Assembly: GCA_902776195.1 (NCBI GenBank)
Contig: CACYPF010000002.1
Location: forward strand, 1-64,000
From: an uncultured Prevotellaceae bacterium
GTDB taxonomy: Bacteria > Bacteroidota > Bacteroidia > Bacteroidales > Bacteroidaceae
DNA length: 64,000 bases
Direction of reading: 5' to 3'
Shown here: positions 43,307 through 52,021 of the stretch, in pieces
Layout of the letters: each line of letters begins with the position of its first letter
Numbering within the stretch: the first letter of the stretch is position 1
Made by a program: the position numbers and the translations under genes
The notes under the pieces: model-generated
Told to the model about the DNA's origin: nothing
Seen by the model: the letters and a program-made list of their open reading frames with translations, nothing else
Databases searched by the model: none

Positions 43307-44488
43307 ATGAAGAAGATTCTGTTACTGGGAAGTGGAGAGTTAGGTAAGGAGTTTGTGATAGCCGCCAAGCGTGCCGGTGCTTATGTCGTGGCATGCGACC
43401 GTTATAACGATGCCCCTGCTATGCAGGTGGCTGACGAGCGTGAGGTGTTCTCTATGCTCGATGGTGATGCGCTGACTGCTGCTGTCAAGAAACATCAGCC
43501 AGACATCATTGTCCCGGAGATAGAGGCTATCCGTACCGAGCGTCTTTTTGACTTTGAGAAGGAGGGTATCCAGGTGGTTCCTTCTGCCCGTGCTGTCAAT
43601 TTCACGATGAACCGTCGTGCCATCCGTGACCTTGCCAGTCGTGAACTTGGCTTGCGTACGGCAAAGTATTTCTATGCCAAGACTTTCGATGAGTTCAAGA
43701 AAGCGGCTGATGAGATAGGCTTCCCTTGTGTGGTGAAACCGCTGATGTCGTCCTCTGGTCATGGACAGAGCTATGTGCATAACGACGATGAACTGGAACA
43801 GGCTTTCCGTGAGGCAATGGAGGGTAGCCGTGGTGATGTGAAGGAGGTGATTATCGAGGAGTTCATCGACTTCGAGTCGGAGTTTACATTGCTTACCGTG
43901 ACCCAGAAAAATGCTCCCACGATTTTCTGTCCCCCTATCGGACACGTACAAAAGGGTGGGGACTATCGTGAGTCATGGCAGCCCTATAAGATTTCGGATG
44001 AAGCTCTCAAACAGGCTCAGCACATGGCTGACCAGGTGACGAAAGCACTTACCGGTTATGGTATCTGGGGTGTCGAATTCTTCCTGACCCGTCAGGGAGA
44101 GGTGATTTTCTCAGAACTTTCACCACGCCCACATGATACTGGTATGGTGACACTGGGTCATACCACTAACCTCTCAGAGTTTGAACTCCATTTCCGTGCC
44201 GTGATGGGACTACCTATTGCCGGCATCCATCTGGAGCACGCAGGTGCTTCCGCTGTCATCCTCTCTCCAGAGGAGAAGGTGGGACCATTGGATTACAACC
44301 TGGTGGAGGCACTGAAAGAAGACCGTACCCGCATCCGTATCTTCGGCAAGCCCGAGGCTCATTTTGGTCGTCGAATGGGTGTTGTCCTCTGCTATGGTGA
44401 GGTGGGTGACAGTACCGATGAACTTCGTGACAAGGCAAAGCGACTTGCTAAGACCGTTCTGGGTACAGATCCTTATATGAAGAAATAG
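43307..44488 (+). CDS. purT: Formate-dependent phosphoribosylglycinamide formyltransferase
   Basis: 393 residues. ATP-grasp enzyme of purine synthesis that formylates GAR using formate and ATP. The start [61 protein letters not shown] and [10 protein letters not shown] are diagnostic. It lies 12 bases after rfbB although unrelated in pathway. Its end is followed by a repeat-bearing intergenic stretch. Confidence 0.95.
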   Translation: MKKILLLGSGELGKEFVIAAKRAGAYVVACDRYNDAPAMQVADEREVFSMLDGDALTAAVKKHQPDIIVPEIEAIRTERLFDFEKEGIQVVPSARAVNFTMNRRAIRDLASRELGLRTAKYFYAKTFDEFKKAADEIGFPCVVKPLMSSSGHGQSYVHNDDELEQAFREAMEGSRGDVKEVIIEEFIDFESEFTLLTVTQKNAPTIFCPPIGHVQKGGDYRESWQPYKISDEALKQAQHMADQVTKALTGYGIWGVEFFLTRQGEVIFSELSPRPHDTGMVTLGHTTNLSEFELHFRAVMGLPIAGIHLEHAGASAVILSPEEKVGPLDYNLVEALKEDRTRIRIFGKPEAHFGRRMGVVLCYGEVGDSTDELRDKAKRLAKTVLGTDPYMKK

Positions 44489-44546
44489 TATTATATGTCT
44501 ATGGAGCCGTCTCCTATTAGACAAGGAGGCGGCACCTTCGTCTCGT

Positions 44547-44605
44547 GAAGCTTTCGGCTCCGAGGGTCGATGCTTTAGGCTCCTAAGGTCGAAGCTTTAG
44601 GCTTC
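44547..44605. repeat. AGGCTTC/GGAGCC family repeat (copy 2)
   Basis: GAAGCTTTCGGCTCC (44547-44561), an internal GATGCTTTAGGCTCC, and GAAGCTTTAGGCTTC (44591-44605), separated by AAGGTCG/GGGTCG spacers. These units match those at 26616-26696, so the same short repeat family occurs in two gene-free places 18 kb apart. It may act as a partial terminator after purT. Confidence 0.65.
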
Positions 44606-44654
44606 ATGTCATACATGTTTCATTAATCACATGCAAGAATGCACGTTATTTTAT

Positions 44655-45068
44655 ATGAATAGGAATCAGGCAAGACTTATCGAATTACCCAAGATAGTTG
44701 ACCCTCGTGGCAATCTGACAGTAGCAGAACAGATGAAGCATGTGCCGTTTGATATTGCACGTGTTTATTGGACATACGACATTCCAAGTGGTGGACGACG
44801 AGGCGGACATGCCCATCGTACCTGTCAGGAAGTGGTGATTGCTGTCAGTGGCTCTTTTGATGTAGCACTTGATGATGGGCATGGTGGAAAAGAGGTCTAT
44901 CATTTGAATCATCCCTATCAGGGATTATATATCGGCACAAATGTTTGGCGTACCTTGGAAGACTTCTCAAGTGGTGCAGTCTGTCTGGTGTTGGCATCAG
45001 AACTGTTCGATGAGAAAGAATATATTTATGACTACGACGAGTTCCTGCAAATAACGAGTAATGTTTGA
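44655..45068 (+). CDS. TDP-4-keto-6-deoxyglucose 3,4-ketoisomerase (FdtA/QdtA/WxcM cupin)
   Basis: 137 residues from the ATG at 44655; an upstream ATG at 44631 adds eight residues. Cupin strands with RGNLTVAEQMKHVPFDIARVYW, GGRRGGHAHRTCQEVVIAVSG and LYIGTNVWRTLEDF match sugar 3,4-ketoisomerases. These move the keto group of the RmlB product from C4 to C3, ready for amination. FdtA or QdtA activity (galacto or gluco product) cannot be told by eye. It overlaps the acyltransferase gene by eight bases. Confidence 0.88.
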   Translation: MNRNQARLIELPKIVDPRGNLTVAEQMKHVPFDIARVYWTYDIPSGGRRGGHAHRTCQEVVIAVSGSFDVALDDGHGGKEVYHLNHPYQGLYIGTNVWRTLEDFSSGAVCLVLASELFDEKEYIYDYDEFLQITSNV

Positions 45069-45999
45069 GATAGTCAGATATACAGCGGACAAGGCAGAAG
45101 AATGGAATAAGTTTGTGGCTGAGTCTAAGAATGGTACGTTCCTCTTTGATCGTCACTATATGGACTATCATTCTGACCGTTTTGAAGACTATTCTTTGAT
45201 GTTTTATCGCGACGGAGGATTATATGCCCTTTTACCTGCTAATAGAGAGGATAATATTCTGTGGTCACATAGAGGCTTGACGTATGGAGGCATTATTATG
45301 AATGCTGAGTCCACAGCGGCTCGTATTCAGCAGCTATTTCGTGAGTTGAATGATTATTTACGTGCTGATGGGTTTATTAAAGTGGTATATAAACCTGTCC
45401 CACATATTTTTCATCGTATTCCTTCCGAGGAGGATATCTATTCGTTGTTTAGTGTATGTGATGCTAAACTGATTGATCGCAGTATCTCTTCAACACTTAT
45501 CTTGCAGTATCCACTGAAATGGCATCGTGATCGCAGATACGGCATTAATAAAGCTAAAGCACATGATGTTACGGTTGATGAGAGTCAGGATCTGAGAGGT
45601 TTTTGGGAAGTACTGACGTTTAACTTGAAGAATAAGTATGATTCTTGTCCTGTTCATTCGTTGGAAGAAATAGAGCTTTTGCACGACCGTTTTCCTCAAC
45701 AGATTCGTTTGTTTACTGCCTCAAAAGACGGAAAGGTACTTGGTGGCACAGTGTTATACATCACTTCAACGGTTGTCCATACCCAATATATTTCAGCGAA
45801 TCTGGAAGGAAAGCAGTGGAGAGTTATTGACGCACTTTTCGATTATCTGTTGCATGAATGTGATTGGCAACAGAGATATTTTGATTTTGGAACCTCCAAT
45901 GAGGAGGATGGCAGAATATTGGTGGAACCGCTTATCTATCAGAAGGAAGGTTTTGGTGGACGTGGTATTTGTTACGATTGGTACGAATGGACGCTATGA
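45061..45999 (+). CDS. FemAB/GNAT-like acyl- or aminoacyltransferase
   Basis: 312 residues. Two GNAT-like halves: an N-terminal half with [21 protein letters not shown] and [13 protein letters not shown], and a C-terminal half with [21 protein letters not shown] and [15 protein letters not shown]. This is the pattern of FemAB-type double-GNAT transferases. It is placed exactly between the 3,4-ketoisomerase and the aminotransferase genes, where FdtC (a left-handed-helix acetyltransferase) would be expected, so it may N-acylate the 3-amino sugar. It is AT-richer than its neighbours, as sugar clusters often are. It overlaps the aminotransferase start (ATGA). Confidence 0.8.
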   Translation: MFEIVRYTADKAEEWNKFVAESKNGTFLFDRHYMDYHSDRFEDYSLMFYRDGGLYALLPANREDNILWSHRGLTYGGIIMNAESTAARIQQLFRELNDYLRADGFIKVVYKPVPHIFHRIPSEEDIYSLFSVCDAKLIDRSISSTLILQYPLKWHRDRRYGINKAKAHDVTVDESQDLRGFWEVLTFNLKNKYDSCPVHSLEEIELLHDRFPQQIRLFTASKDGKVLGGTVLYITSTVVHTQYISANLEGKQWRVIDALFDYLLHECDWQQRYFDFGTSNEEDGRILVEPLIYQKEGFGGRGICYDWYEWTL

Positions 46000-47102
46000 T
46001 CAAGTACTTGGACTTAAAACGGGTGAATGCTCCTTACGACGAGGAGATGCGACATGCCATTGATGGTGTGCTGCAGCGGGGATGGTATCTCAAAGGGGAG
46101 GCTACACGACGGTTCGAGGAGCATTATGCTGAGTATATCGGCACTCGCTACTGCATCGGGTGTGGTAATGGACTTGATGCGCTGACACTGATATTCCGTG
46201 CCTATAAAGAGATGGGGGTGATGCAGGAGGGTGACGAGGTCATCGTACCTGCCAACACGTATATTGCCTCTATCCTTGCTATTACTGAGAATAATCTCAA
46301 GCCGGTGTTGGTGGAACCGGATATCCATACGCTACAGATTGACGATACTCTCATCGAACAGGCTGTCACCCCTCGCACTCGCGCCATCATGATAGTCCAT
46401 CTCTATGGTCGCTGTGCCTATACCGAGAGGATAGGGGACATCTGCCGTCGCCACCATCTCAAACTGATTGAGGACAATGCCCAGGCACACGGCTGTATGT
46501 ATGTCTCGACTAAGTCGAAGCGAACAGGCTCTCTCGGTGATGCCGCAGGTCATAGTTTTTATCCTGGCAAGAACCTGGGTGCCTTAGGGGATGCGGGTGC
46601 CGTCACGACGAATGATGAACAGTTGGCGGAGATAATCCGTTCATTAGGGAATTATGGAAGTGCTCGGAAATATGTGTTCGATTATCAGGGGCGTAACTCC
46701 CGTATCGATGAGTTGCAAGCTGCTATGCTTGATGTCAAACTGGGATACTTGGATGCGGCAAATGCCAAGCGGAAGGAAATAGCTTCCTTATATATAAATA
46801 AGGTACGTAATCCGCAGATAGTCATTCCACAGTCTGACAGAGACAGTGTGTGGCATGTTTTCCCGATTCTTTGTGAGCGTCGTGATGCCTTGCAAGATTT
46901 TCTGAGGGCAAATGGTGTGGAGACGCAGATTCATTATCCTATTCCTCCCCATCAGCAGCGTTGTTATGCTGAGTGGAAGGGACTTTCATTACCTGTCACG
47001 GAACGTATCCACCAACAAGAAATAAGCCTCCCCTGTCATCAGGCTTTGACAACAGAGGAGGTCAATACCATTATCAATCTCTTGAATATTAGTACTCCAT
47101 GA
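45996..47102 (+). CDS. DegT/DnrJ/EryC1 sugar aminotransferase (FdtB-like)
   Basis: 368 residues from the ATG at 45996 ([14 protein letters not shown]), which overlaps the upstream stop; a start at 45969 would read into it. PLP-dependent. The cofactor lysine lies in [45 protein letters not shown] and VHLYGRCA are typical. With the RmlB and FdtA-like enzymes it should make a dTDP-3-amino-3,6-dideoxyhexose for surface glycans. Its 3' end overlaps the convergent DUF4332 gene by 14 bases. Confidence 0.92.
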   Translation: MIKYLDLKRVNAPYDEEMRHAIDGVLQRGWYLKGEATRRFEEHYAEYIGTRYCIGCGNGLDALTLIFRAYKEMGVMQEGDEVIVPANTYIASILAITENNLKPVLVEPDIHTLQIDDTLIEQAVTPRTRAIMIVHLYGRCAYTERIGDICRRHHLKLIEDNAQAHGCMYVSTKSKRTGSLGDAAGHSFYPGKNLGALGDAGAVTTNDEQLAEIIRSLGNYGSARKYVFDYQGRNSRIDELQAAMLDVKLGYLDAANAKRKEIASLYINKVRNPQIVIPQSDRDSVWHVFPILCERRDALQDFLRANGVETQIHYPIPPHQQRCYAEWKGLSLPVTERIHQQEISLPCHQALTTEEVNTIINLLNISTP

Positions 47103-47496
47103 CAGCAGGCAGTTCCTTTGCCTGGTCAATCATCTTCTGAATCTCAACAACGGCAGGAACACGGTTGGTGAGGTTCTTCTGTGCATTCACCTCTTCCAGT
47201 TTTGCCTGCAGATTCTCTGCGACACGGTGCTTTAGTTCCTTGACAGTGTCAACACCTGCTGCCTCCAGGAGTTCTGCAAACTGAGGTCCTACACCATTGA
47301 TGCGATACAGGTCGCAGTGGTTAGTCCATTTCAGAATCAACTTGCCGCTGATACCTGTCTCTGCCTCTAAAGCCTTGCGACCAGCGGGTTTTGCACATTT
47401 CTCCAACAGTTCTGCGTCAGTCTTAATACCTGCGGCGATCAGTTTCTCTGCGTAAACATCGCCAACTCCTTCGATGTCAATTACTTTGTAAGTCAT
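47089..47496 (-). CDS. DUF4332 helix-hairpin-helix protein
   Basis: 135 residues. Two helix-hairpin-helix-like repeats: [22 protein letters not shown] near the start and [20 protein letters not shown] near residue 62. This is the DUF4332 pattern, related to HhH domains that bind DNA without sequence preference. It follows lutC by 31 bases on the same strand and may share its transcript; its stop overlaps the convergent aminotransferase gene. Confidence 0.85.
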   Translation of the reverse strand: MTYKVIDIEGVGDVYAEKLIAAGIKTDAELLEKCAKPAGRKALEAETGISGKLILKWTNHCDLYRINGVGPQFAELLEAAGVDTVKELKHRVAENLQAKLEEVNAQKNLTNRVPAVVEIQKMIDQAKELPAVMEY

Positions 47497-47527
47497 AATG
47501 TTTTAATTTATGGGTTAATAAAAAGAG

Positions 47528-48121
47528 TTACTCTTGCAAAAGCAGGACGGTGACACTACGGGCAGCCTGGGCTCCCATCACCAGCACCTGGGCAATGTCT
47601 GCCGTCTTGGAGGGACCGCTGATAAACGTTCCGTAACCGTCGTAGGTCTTGTCAAACTCTATGCGCTTGTATGCCTCATGCATGTTGTTGACGATCTGCG
47701 ACTTGGGCAACAGGATGATGAGGTTCTCGGAGATAAAGCAGACAGCTTTCTCCTTCATCTGCTGGGGTATCCAGATACATCCGTTCTCGGCAACACCGAA
47801 CTTGCCACGTATCACACCCACATCTGTACCGTTGAGGTCACGGGCTCTTCCCACCGTATCGGGATTGCGGGTGGCAATGGTGATCTCTGGGAGATTCGAG
47901 GCAATCTCTTTGGCATCGGGGTATAGCTCACGGATGAGTTCGTTGATGTCCCGTCCTGATTCCACCTCTATGGCATTACCACCAACACTCTTGGTCATAT
48001 TCATGAACTGCAACAGCGGGTCGGGGTAGGTGATAGCTTTGATGTCACTCAAATCGGGCATGTCGAACTGTTGACGGATGTTCGCCCTGTATTTCTTCAA
48101 TATATCTTCTTTGCTGCTCAT
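47528..48121 (-). CDS. lutC: Lactate utilisation protein LutC (LUD domain)
   Basis: 197 residues. The LUD fold is recognisable from EITIATRNPDTVGRARDLNGTDVGVI, GVAENGCIW and the C-terminal GPSKTADIAQVLVMGAQAA. With LutA and LutB it forms the iron-sulfur L-lactate dehydrogenase that oxidises lactate to pyruvate. It lies four bases after lutB. Confidence 0.92.
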   Translation of the reverse strand: MSSKEDILKKYRANIRQQFDMPDLSDIKAITYPDPLLQFMNMTKSVGGNAIEVESGRDINELIRELYPDAKEIASNLPEITIATRNPDTVGRARDLNGTDVGVIRGKFGVAENGCIWIPQQMKEKAVCFISENLIILLPKSQIVNNMHEAYKRIEFDKTYDGYGTFISGPSKTADIAQVLVMGAQAARSVTVLLLQE

Positions 48122-48125
48122 AACT

Positions 48126-49493
48126 TCAGTCTTTCAATTCTTTAATCCTTTCATGGAACGGTTTCTTGGGGAATTTGAACATGTCGTGACCTTCTGCCCA
48201 GGGGTTCAGTCCACAGTTCATGATAGGCGAGGGGATGAGGTTTGCCCAATGTGCCATCGAGGTTCCCATATTGTATAGTGCAGGGTTGCCGTAGAGGACA
48301 GACATCGCACGGCACATGAGCTTCTTCTGCGGGTTAGCAGTGCCGAAATCGTCCAACTGCTGACGCCAGAGGTATATCTGGTCTCCAAGGTTGACCTTGA
48401 CGGGACAGACGGTCTGGCAGGAATTGCAAAGGGTGCATGCGGAGACGTTGCCACTATGTTTCTGGGCATCACGTAGCATACCGAGGTTGATGCCGATAGG
48501 ACCGGGGATGAAATAGCTGTAGCTGTAACCACCAGAGCGACGGTATACGGGACAGGTGTTCATACAAGAACCACAGCGGATGCACTTCAGTGACTCCCAG
48601 TGCTCCGGGTTGGCAATCCATTCAGAGCGTCCGTTGTCCACCAGGATGATGTGCATGTGATGGGCGGTAGGACGTGCCTTGCGGAAATGGGAGGTGTAGG
48701 TCGTGGTGGGCTGACCTGTTCCTGCACGGCAGAGCATACGCTGGAACACGGCAAGGCAGTCGTAGTTGGGAATGACTTTCTCCAGTCCAATAGCTGCGAT
48801 ATGCAACTTGGGACAGGAGGTCGACATATCGGCGTTGCCCTCATTGGTGCATACCACGATGTCACCGGTCTCAGCAATACCGAAGTTGGCGCCCGTCATA
48901 CCGGCATCGGCTGTCAGGAACTCGTTGCGCAGGCTCAGTCGTGCACAATAGGTAAGGTACGTGGGGTCATGATTACCTTTCTCACTACCTAATTTCTCCT
49001 CAAACAGTTCTCCCACGTCATCATGGTTCAGATGGATGGCGGGCATCACGATATGGGACGGCTTCTGACCTTTTAACTGGATGATACGCTCGCCCAGGTC
49101 GGTCTCCACGACTTCAATGCCACGCTCCTCCAGGTAGGGGTTCATCTCACACTCCTCGGTGAGCATGGATTTCGACTTCACCATCTTCTTCACGTCATGG
49201 TTCTTGAGGATGCCATAGACAATCTCATTGAACTCCTTGGCATCCTTTGCCCAGTGTACCTCCACACCGTTCTTCTCGGCATTGGTGGCAAACTGGTCGA
49301 GGTATTCGTCCAGATGGGTGATGGTATGCCGCTTGATGGCTGAGGCTTTCTCACGGAGCTGTTCCCACTCGTCAAGACCGTAAGCCATGTTATCACGCTT
49401 GCTGCGTACTGCCCAGAAGGTGGCATCGTGCCAATGGGCATATTGTTGGTTCTTCAGGAACTCCTTAGCTGCTTTTGAATGTGCTGTACTCAT
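48126..49493 (-). CDS. lutB: Lactate utilisation iron-sulfur protein LutB
   Basis: 455 residues. An N-terminal LUD-like region (VKSKSMLTEECEMNPYLEERG, VMPAIHLNHDDVG, GITGANFGIAETG-type segment) precedes two 4Fe-4S clusters: CIRCGSCMNTCPVYR and CTLCNSCQTVCPVK. Middle subunit of the LutABC lactate oxidase. It overlaps lutA by four bases. Confidence 0.94.
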   Translation of the reverse strand: MSTAHSKAAKEFLKNQQYAHWHDATFWAVRSKRDNMAYGLDEWEQLREKASAIKRHTITHLDEYLDQFATNAEKNGVEVHWAKDAKEFNEIVYGILKNHDVKKMVKSKSMLTEECEMNPYLEERGIEVVETDLGERIIQLKGQKPSHIVMPAIHLNHDDVGELFEEKLGSEKGNHDPTYLTYCARLSLRNEFLTADAGMTGANFGIAETGDIVVCTNEGNADMSTSCPKLHIAAIGLEKVIPNYDCLAVFQRMLCRAGTGQPTTTYTSHFRKARPTAHHMHIILVDNGRSEWIANPEHWESLKCIRCGSCMNTCPVYRRSGGYSYSYFIPGPIGINLGMLRDAQKHSGNVSACTLCNSCQTVCPVKVNLGDQIYLWRQQLDDFGTANPQKKLMCRAMSVLYGNPALYNMGTSMAHWANLIPSPIMNCGLNPWAEGHDMFKFPKKPFHERIKELKD

Positions 49494-50221
49494 AGTCCTG
49501 CTGCTAAAATCTCTACTACGTGTTTGAACTCAATCTTCAGTCCTTGCTTCTTGGCAACACCTGCCATGTGCATCAGACAGGAGCAGTCGGGACCGGTGAT
49601 ATACTCGGCTCCTGTCTTGATGTGTCGCTCTACCTTGTCTTTTCCCATCTGTGCCGAAACAGCGGTCTCCTCAACGGAGAACATACCGCCGAAGCCGCAG
49701 CACTCATCGGGACGCTCGGGCTCAACGACATCAATGCCGTCTACCAGTTGCAACAGGTCTTTGATCTTATTGAAAGGTGTCACATGTTCCTCAGAGGGGG
49801 AGGAGAGCCCTAACTCACGCACGCCATGGCATGAGTTGTGTAGACTGACTTTATGGGGGAAGGTCCCTAAGCGTTGGTTGACCTTCACGACATCATGAAG
49901 GAACTCAACGACATCCATGCATCTCTTCGCAGTCTGACACTCATGGTTCAGCAGACGGGAGTAGTTCAGTTTGACAAAAGCGGTGCAGCTCACTGACGGG
50001 GCAACGACATAGTCAAATTCCTTGAAGAGATTCTCGAATTTCTCTGCCAGGGGGATGGCTTGTTTCTCAAAGCCGGCATTCGCCATCGGCTGTCCACAGC
50101 AGGTCTGGTTGAGAGGGTAGGTGACGTCAATCCCTAAATGGCGCAGTAACTTATAGGTTGCTACGCCAACTTCTGGGTAAACGGCATCCACATAGCAAGG
50201 AATAAAAAGTCCTATCTTCAT
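49490..50221 (-). CDS. lutA: Lactate utilisation protein LutA (CCG-domain Fe-S oxidoreductase)
   Basis: 243 residues. Two cysteine-rich CCG domains, NQTCCGQPMANAG near residue 40 and DECCGFGGMFSV near 172, that hold non-cubane Fe-S clusters. Start MKIGLFIPCYVDAVYPEVG is typical of LutA/GlpC-like subunits. First oxidoreductase gene after the permease. Confidence 0.94.
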   Translation of the reverse strand: MKIGLFIPCYVDAVYPEVGVATYKLLRHLGIDVTYPLNQTCCGQPMANAGFEKQAIPLAEKFENLFKEFDYVVAPSVSCTAFVKLNYSRLLNHECQTAKRCMDVVEFLHDVVKVNQRLGTFPHKVSLHNSCHGVRELGLSSPSEEHVTPFNKIKDLLQLVDGIDVVEPERPDECCGFGGMFSVEETAVSAQMGKDKVERHIKTGAEYITGPDCSCLMHMAGVAKKQGLKIEFKHVVEILAAGL

Positions 50222-50249
50222 ATATACTTATCAATTATTATTATTCAAT

Positions 50250-51863
50250 TTATATCACGTGTAATCCCAAGAATACCATCAAACCGTTCATTAGAATCCA
50301 GAAGATGGCAAAAGGTAATGTCTTGCGCATGATGTCACCGTCCTGTCCTTCCATGTCACAGGCTGCCGTTGCAATGGCAATACTCTGAGGAGAGACGAGT
50401 TTACCACCCTCGGAGCCGGCACAGTTAGCAGCTGCAACCCAGTTGGTCTCGTTACCTGATACACCAAAGAAGTTAGCTTCGTTGACCAGACCCAATTGAC
50501 CTGCGGCAGCAGCCTGTAGCTTTCCAAACAGGATGTTAGCCGATGTTGCGGAACCTGTGACGAATGTTCCGATACTACCGATGAGTGGGGCAAAGAAAGG
50601 ATAGGCGGTACCTGTCATTGTCACCAGTCCTGTAGCGATGCTTAATGTCATACCTGTATTGTTCATCAGTGATGCAAGTGCTACCAGGCAGCAGATCGTT
50701 AGTGCTGTCTTCTGTAGGTTATAGGTTGTCTTACCTAATAGTTTCATGAGCTTACTAAACGAAAGCCCTTGGATAAGTCCGCCAATCATAGCACCAAGGA
50801 ACACCATCAGACCAGCGTTTGCCAGCCATCCGAATGAGAAAGTGTTGCCAATGACAGGTATCTGGAATTTCGTCACTAAAGTAGACTTCAGAAGTGCATT
50901 GATGTCTGGACATATCTTACTGGAGATAAGGATAAAGAAAATAATGAAGCCGTAGACGCTCCAAGCACGGAAGGTCTTGACAGCACCAAGCTTCTTCTTC
51001 TCAATATGTACGATATCCTTTTCTGCCTCCTGCCGCAGGAAGAGCTTGTTGTAGATAAGCATGGCGATGATAGCACCGACACTGCCTAGGATAGCAGGTG
51101 TCTCTGGTCCTAAGAATAAAGCGCAGCTAAACTGGATGATGATGGAGAATGTACCTACGAACAATGCTAATGTCAGGTTCTTAATAATCTTTGTCTTGTC
51201 TGTCATCATCAAGATGAGGAACGGGGTGATGTAGAACATGAGTGAGAGCTGAATAATAATATAGGTGGAAATACTGCATAGCATATCATGCGATGCCATA
51301 CTTCCTGTCAACTCGCCAGCCACTTCATTGGCAAGTGTTGTGGCAGGAAGACCTACAGCTCCAAAACCTACAGCCACAGTGTTGGCTACAAGACAGATGA
51401 CAGCAGAGAACATCGGCTTGAAGCCCAGTCCGATAAGGATAGCCGCGGGGATGGCAACTGCAGTTCCAAAACCAGCCATGCCTTCTAGGACACCACCGAA
51501 TCCCCACGTCAAAAGCAATACTAATAGTCCTTTGTCTGATGTCAGCTGGATAAACTGTGTTTTTATCGTCTCAATCTCTTTTGTCTCGCAAAGGATGTTA
51601 TAACTGAAAATCGCACAGATGATAATGAGGATAATTGGAAAGCAAGCTTTAAGGAGACCTTCAACAAGCGACCATGCGGTTATGCCGACAATGGAGGTCT
51701 CGGCATATTTCTCGGGTACAATACCCAAGGCGGGTGTGGCGAAAATAGACAAAAGGACAGTTACAACTAATGTAATTAAAGCGCTTTTCCAACCTGACAT
51801 TTTGAGTCCCATCATCAAAATGAACAGGAGTGCGATAGGTATCGTAGAAATAAGCGCTGCCAT
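50250..51863 (-). CDS. lldP: L-lactate permease (LldP/LctP)
   Basis: 537 residues with about 12-14 membrane segments. MAGFGTAVAIPAAILIGLGF, GFGAVGLPATTLANE, FVTGSATSANILFGKLQ and NCAGSEGGKLVSPQSIAIA are LctP motifs. It imports lactate by proton symport and heads the lutABC transcript. On the minus strand TACATTTG (51902-51909) is the likely minus-seven element; its upstream box is weak. Confidence 0.94.
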   Translation of the reverse strand: MAALISTIPIALLFILMMGLKMSGWKSALITLVVTVLLSIFATPALGIVPEKYAETSIVGITAWSLVEGLLKACFPIILIIICAIFSYNILCETKEIETIKTQFIQLTSDKGLLVLLLTWGFGGVLEGMAGFGTAVAIPAAILIGLGFKPMFSAVICLVANTVAVGFGAVGLPATTLANEVAGELTGSMASHDMLCSISTYIIIQLSLMFYITPFLILMMTDKTKIIKNLTLALFVGTFSIIIQFSCALFLGPETPAILGSVGAIIAMLIYNKLFLRQEAEKDIVHIEKKKLGAVKTFRAWSVYGFIIFFILISSKICPDINALLKSTLVTKFQIPVIGNTFSFGWLANAGLMVFLGAMIGGLIQGLSFSKLMKLLGKTTYNLQKTALTICCLVALASLMNNTGMTLSIATGLVTMTGTAYPFFAPLIGSIGTFVTGSATSANILFGKLQAAAAGQLGLVNEANFFGVSGNETNWVAAANCAGSEGGKLVSPQSIAIATAACDMEGQDGDIMRKTLPFAIFWILMNGLMVFLGLHVI

Positions 51864-52021
51864 AGAATTTGGTTTTTAGTTATTATTACAAAAGTTTGTG
51901 GCAAATGTACAAAAAAATATTTAATGTAAAAAGAAATAGGAGGTTAATTTAATTAATTTATAAAGAATAATTTGTATATTTGCAAAAATATGATTTAAAG
52001 AAGTAAGAATCTTAAATATAT
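51864..52021. promoter_or_regulatory. Divergent promoter region of the lactate locus
   Basis: Minus-strand TACATTTG at 51902-51909 serves lldP-lutABC; plus-strand TATATTTG at 51975-51982 serves the FAD oxidoreductase. Both lack a clear TTTG box at the right spacing, which suggests that an activator is needed. The sequence between is A/T-rich (AATTAATTTA repeats) and I see no convincing operator. Confidence 0.5.
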
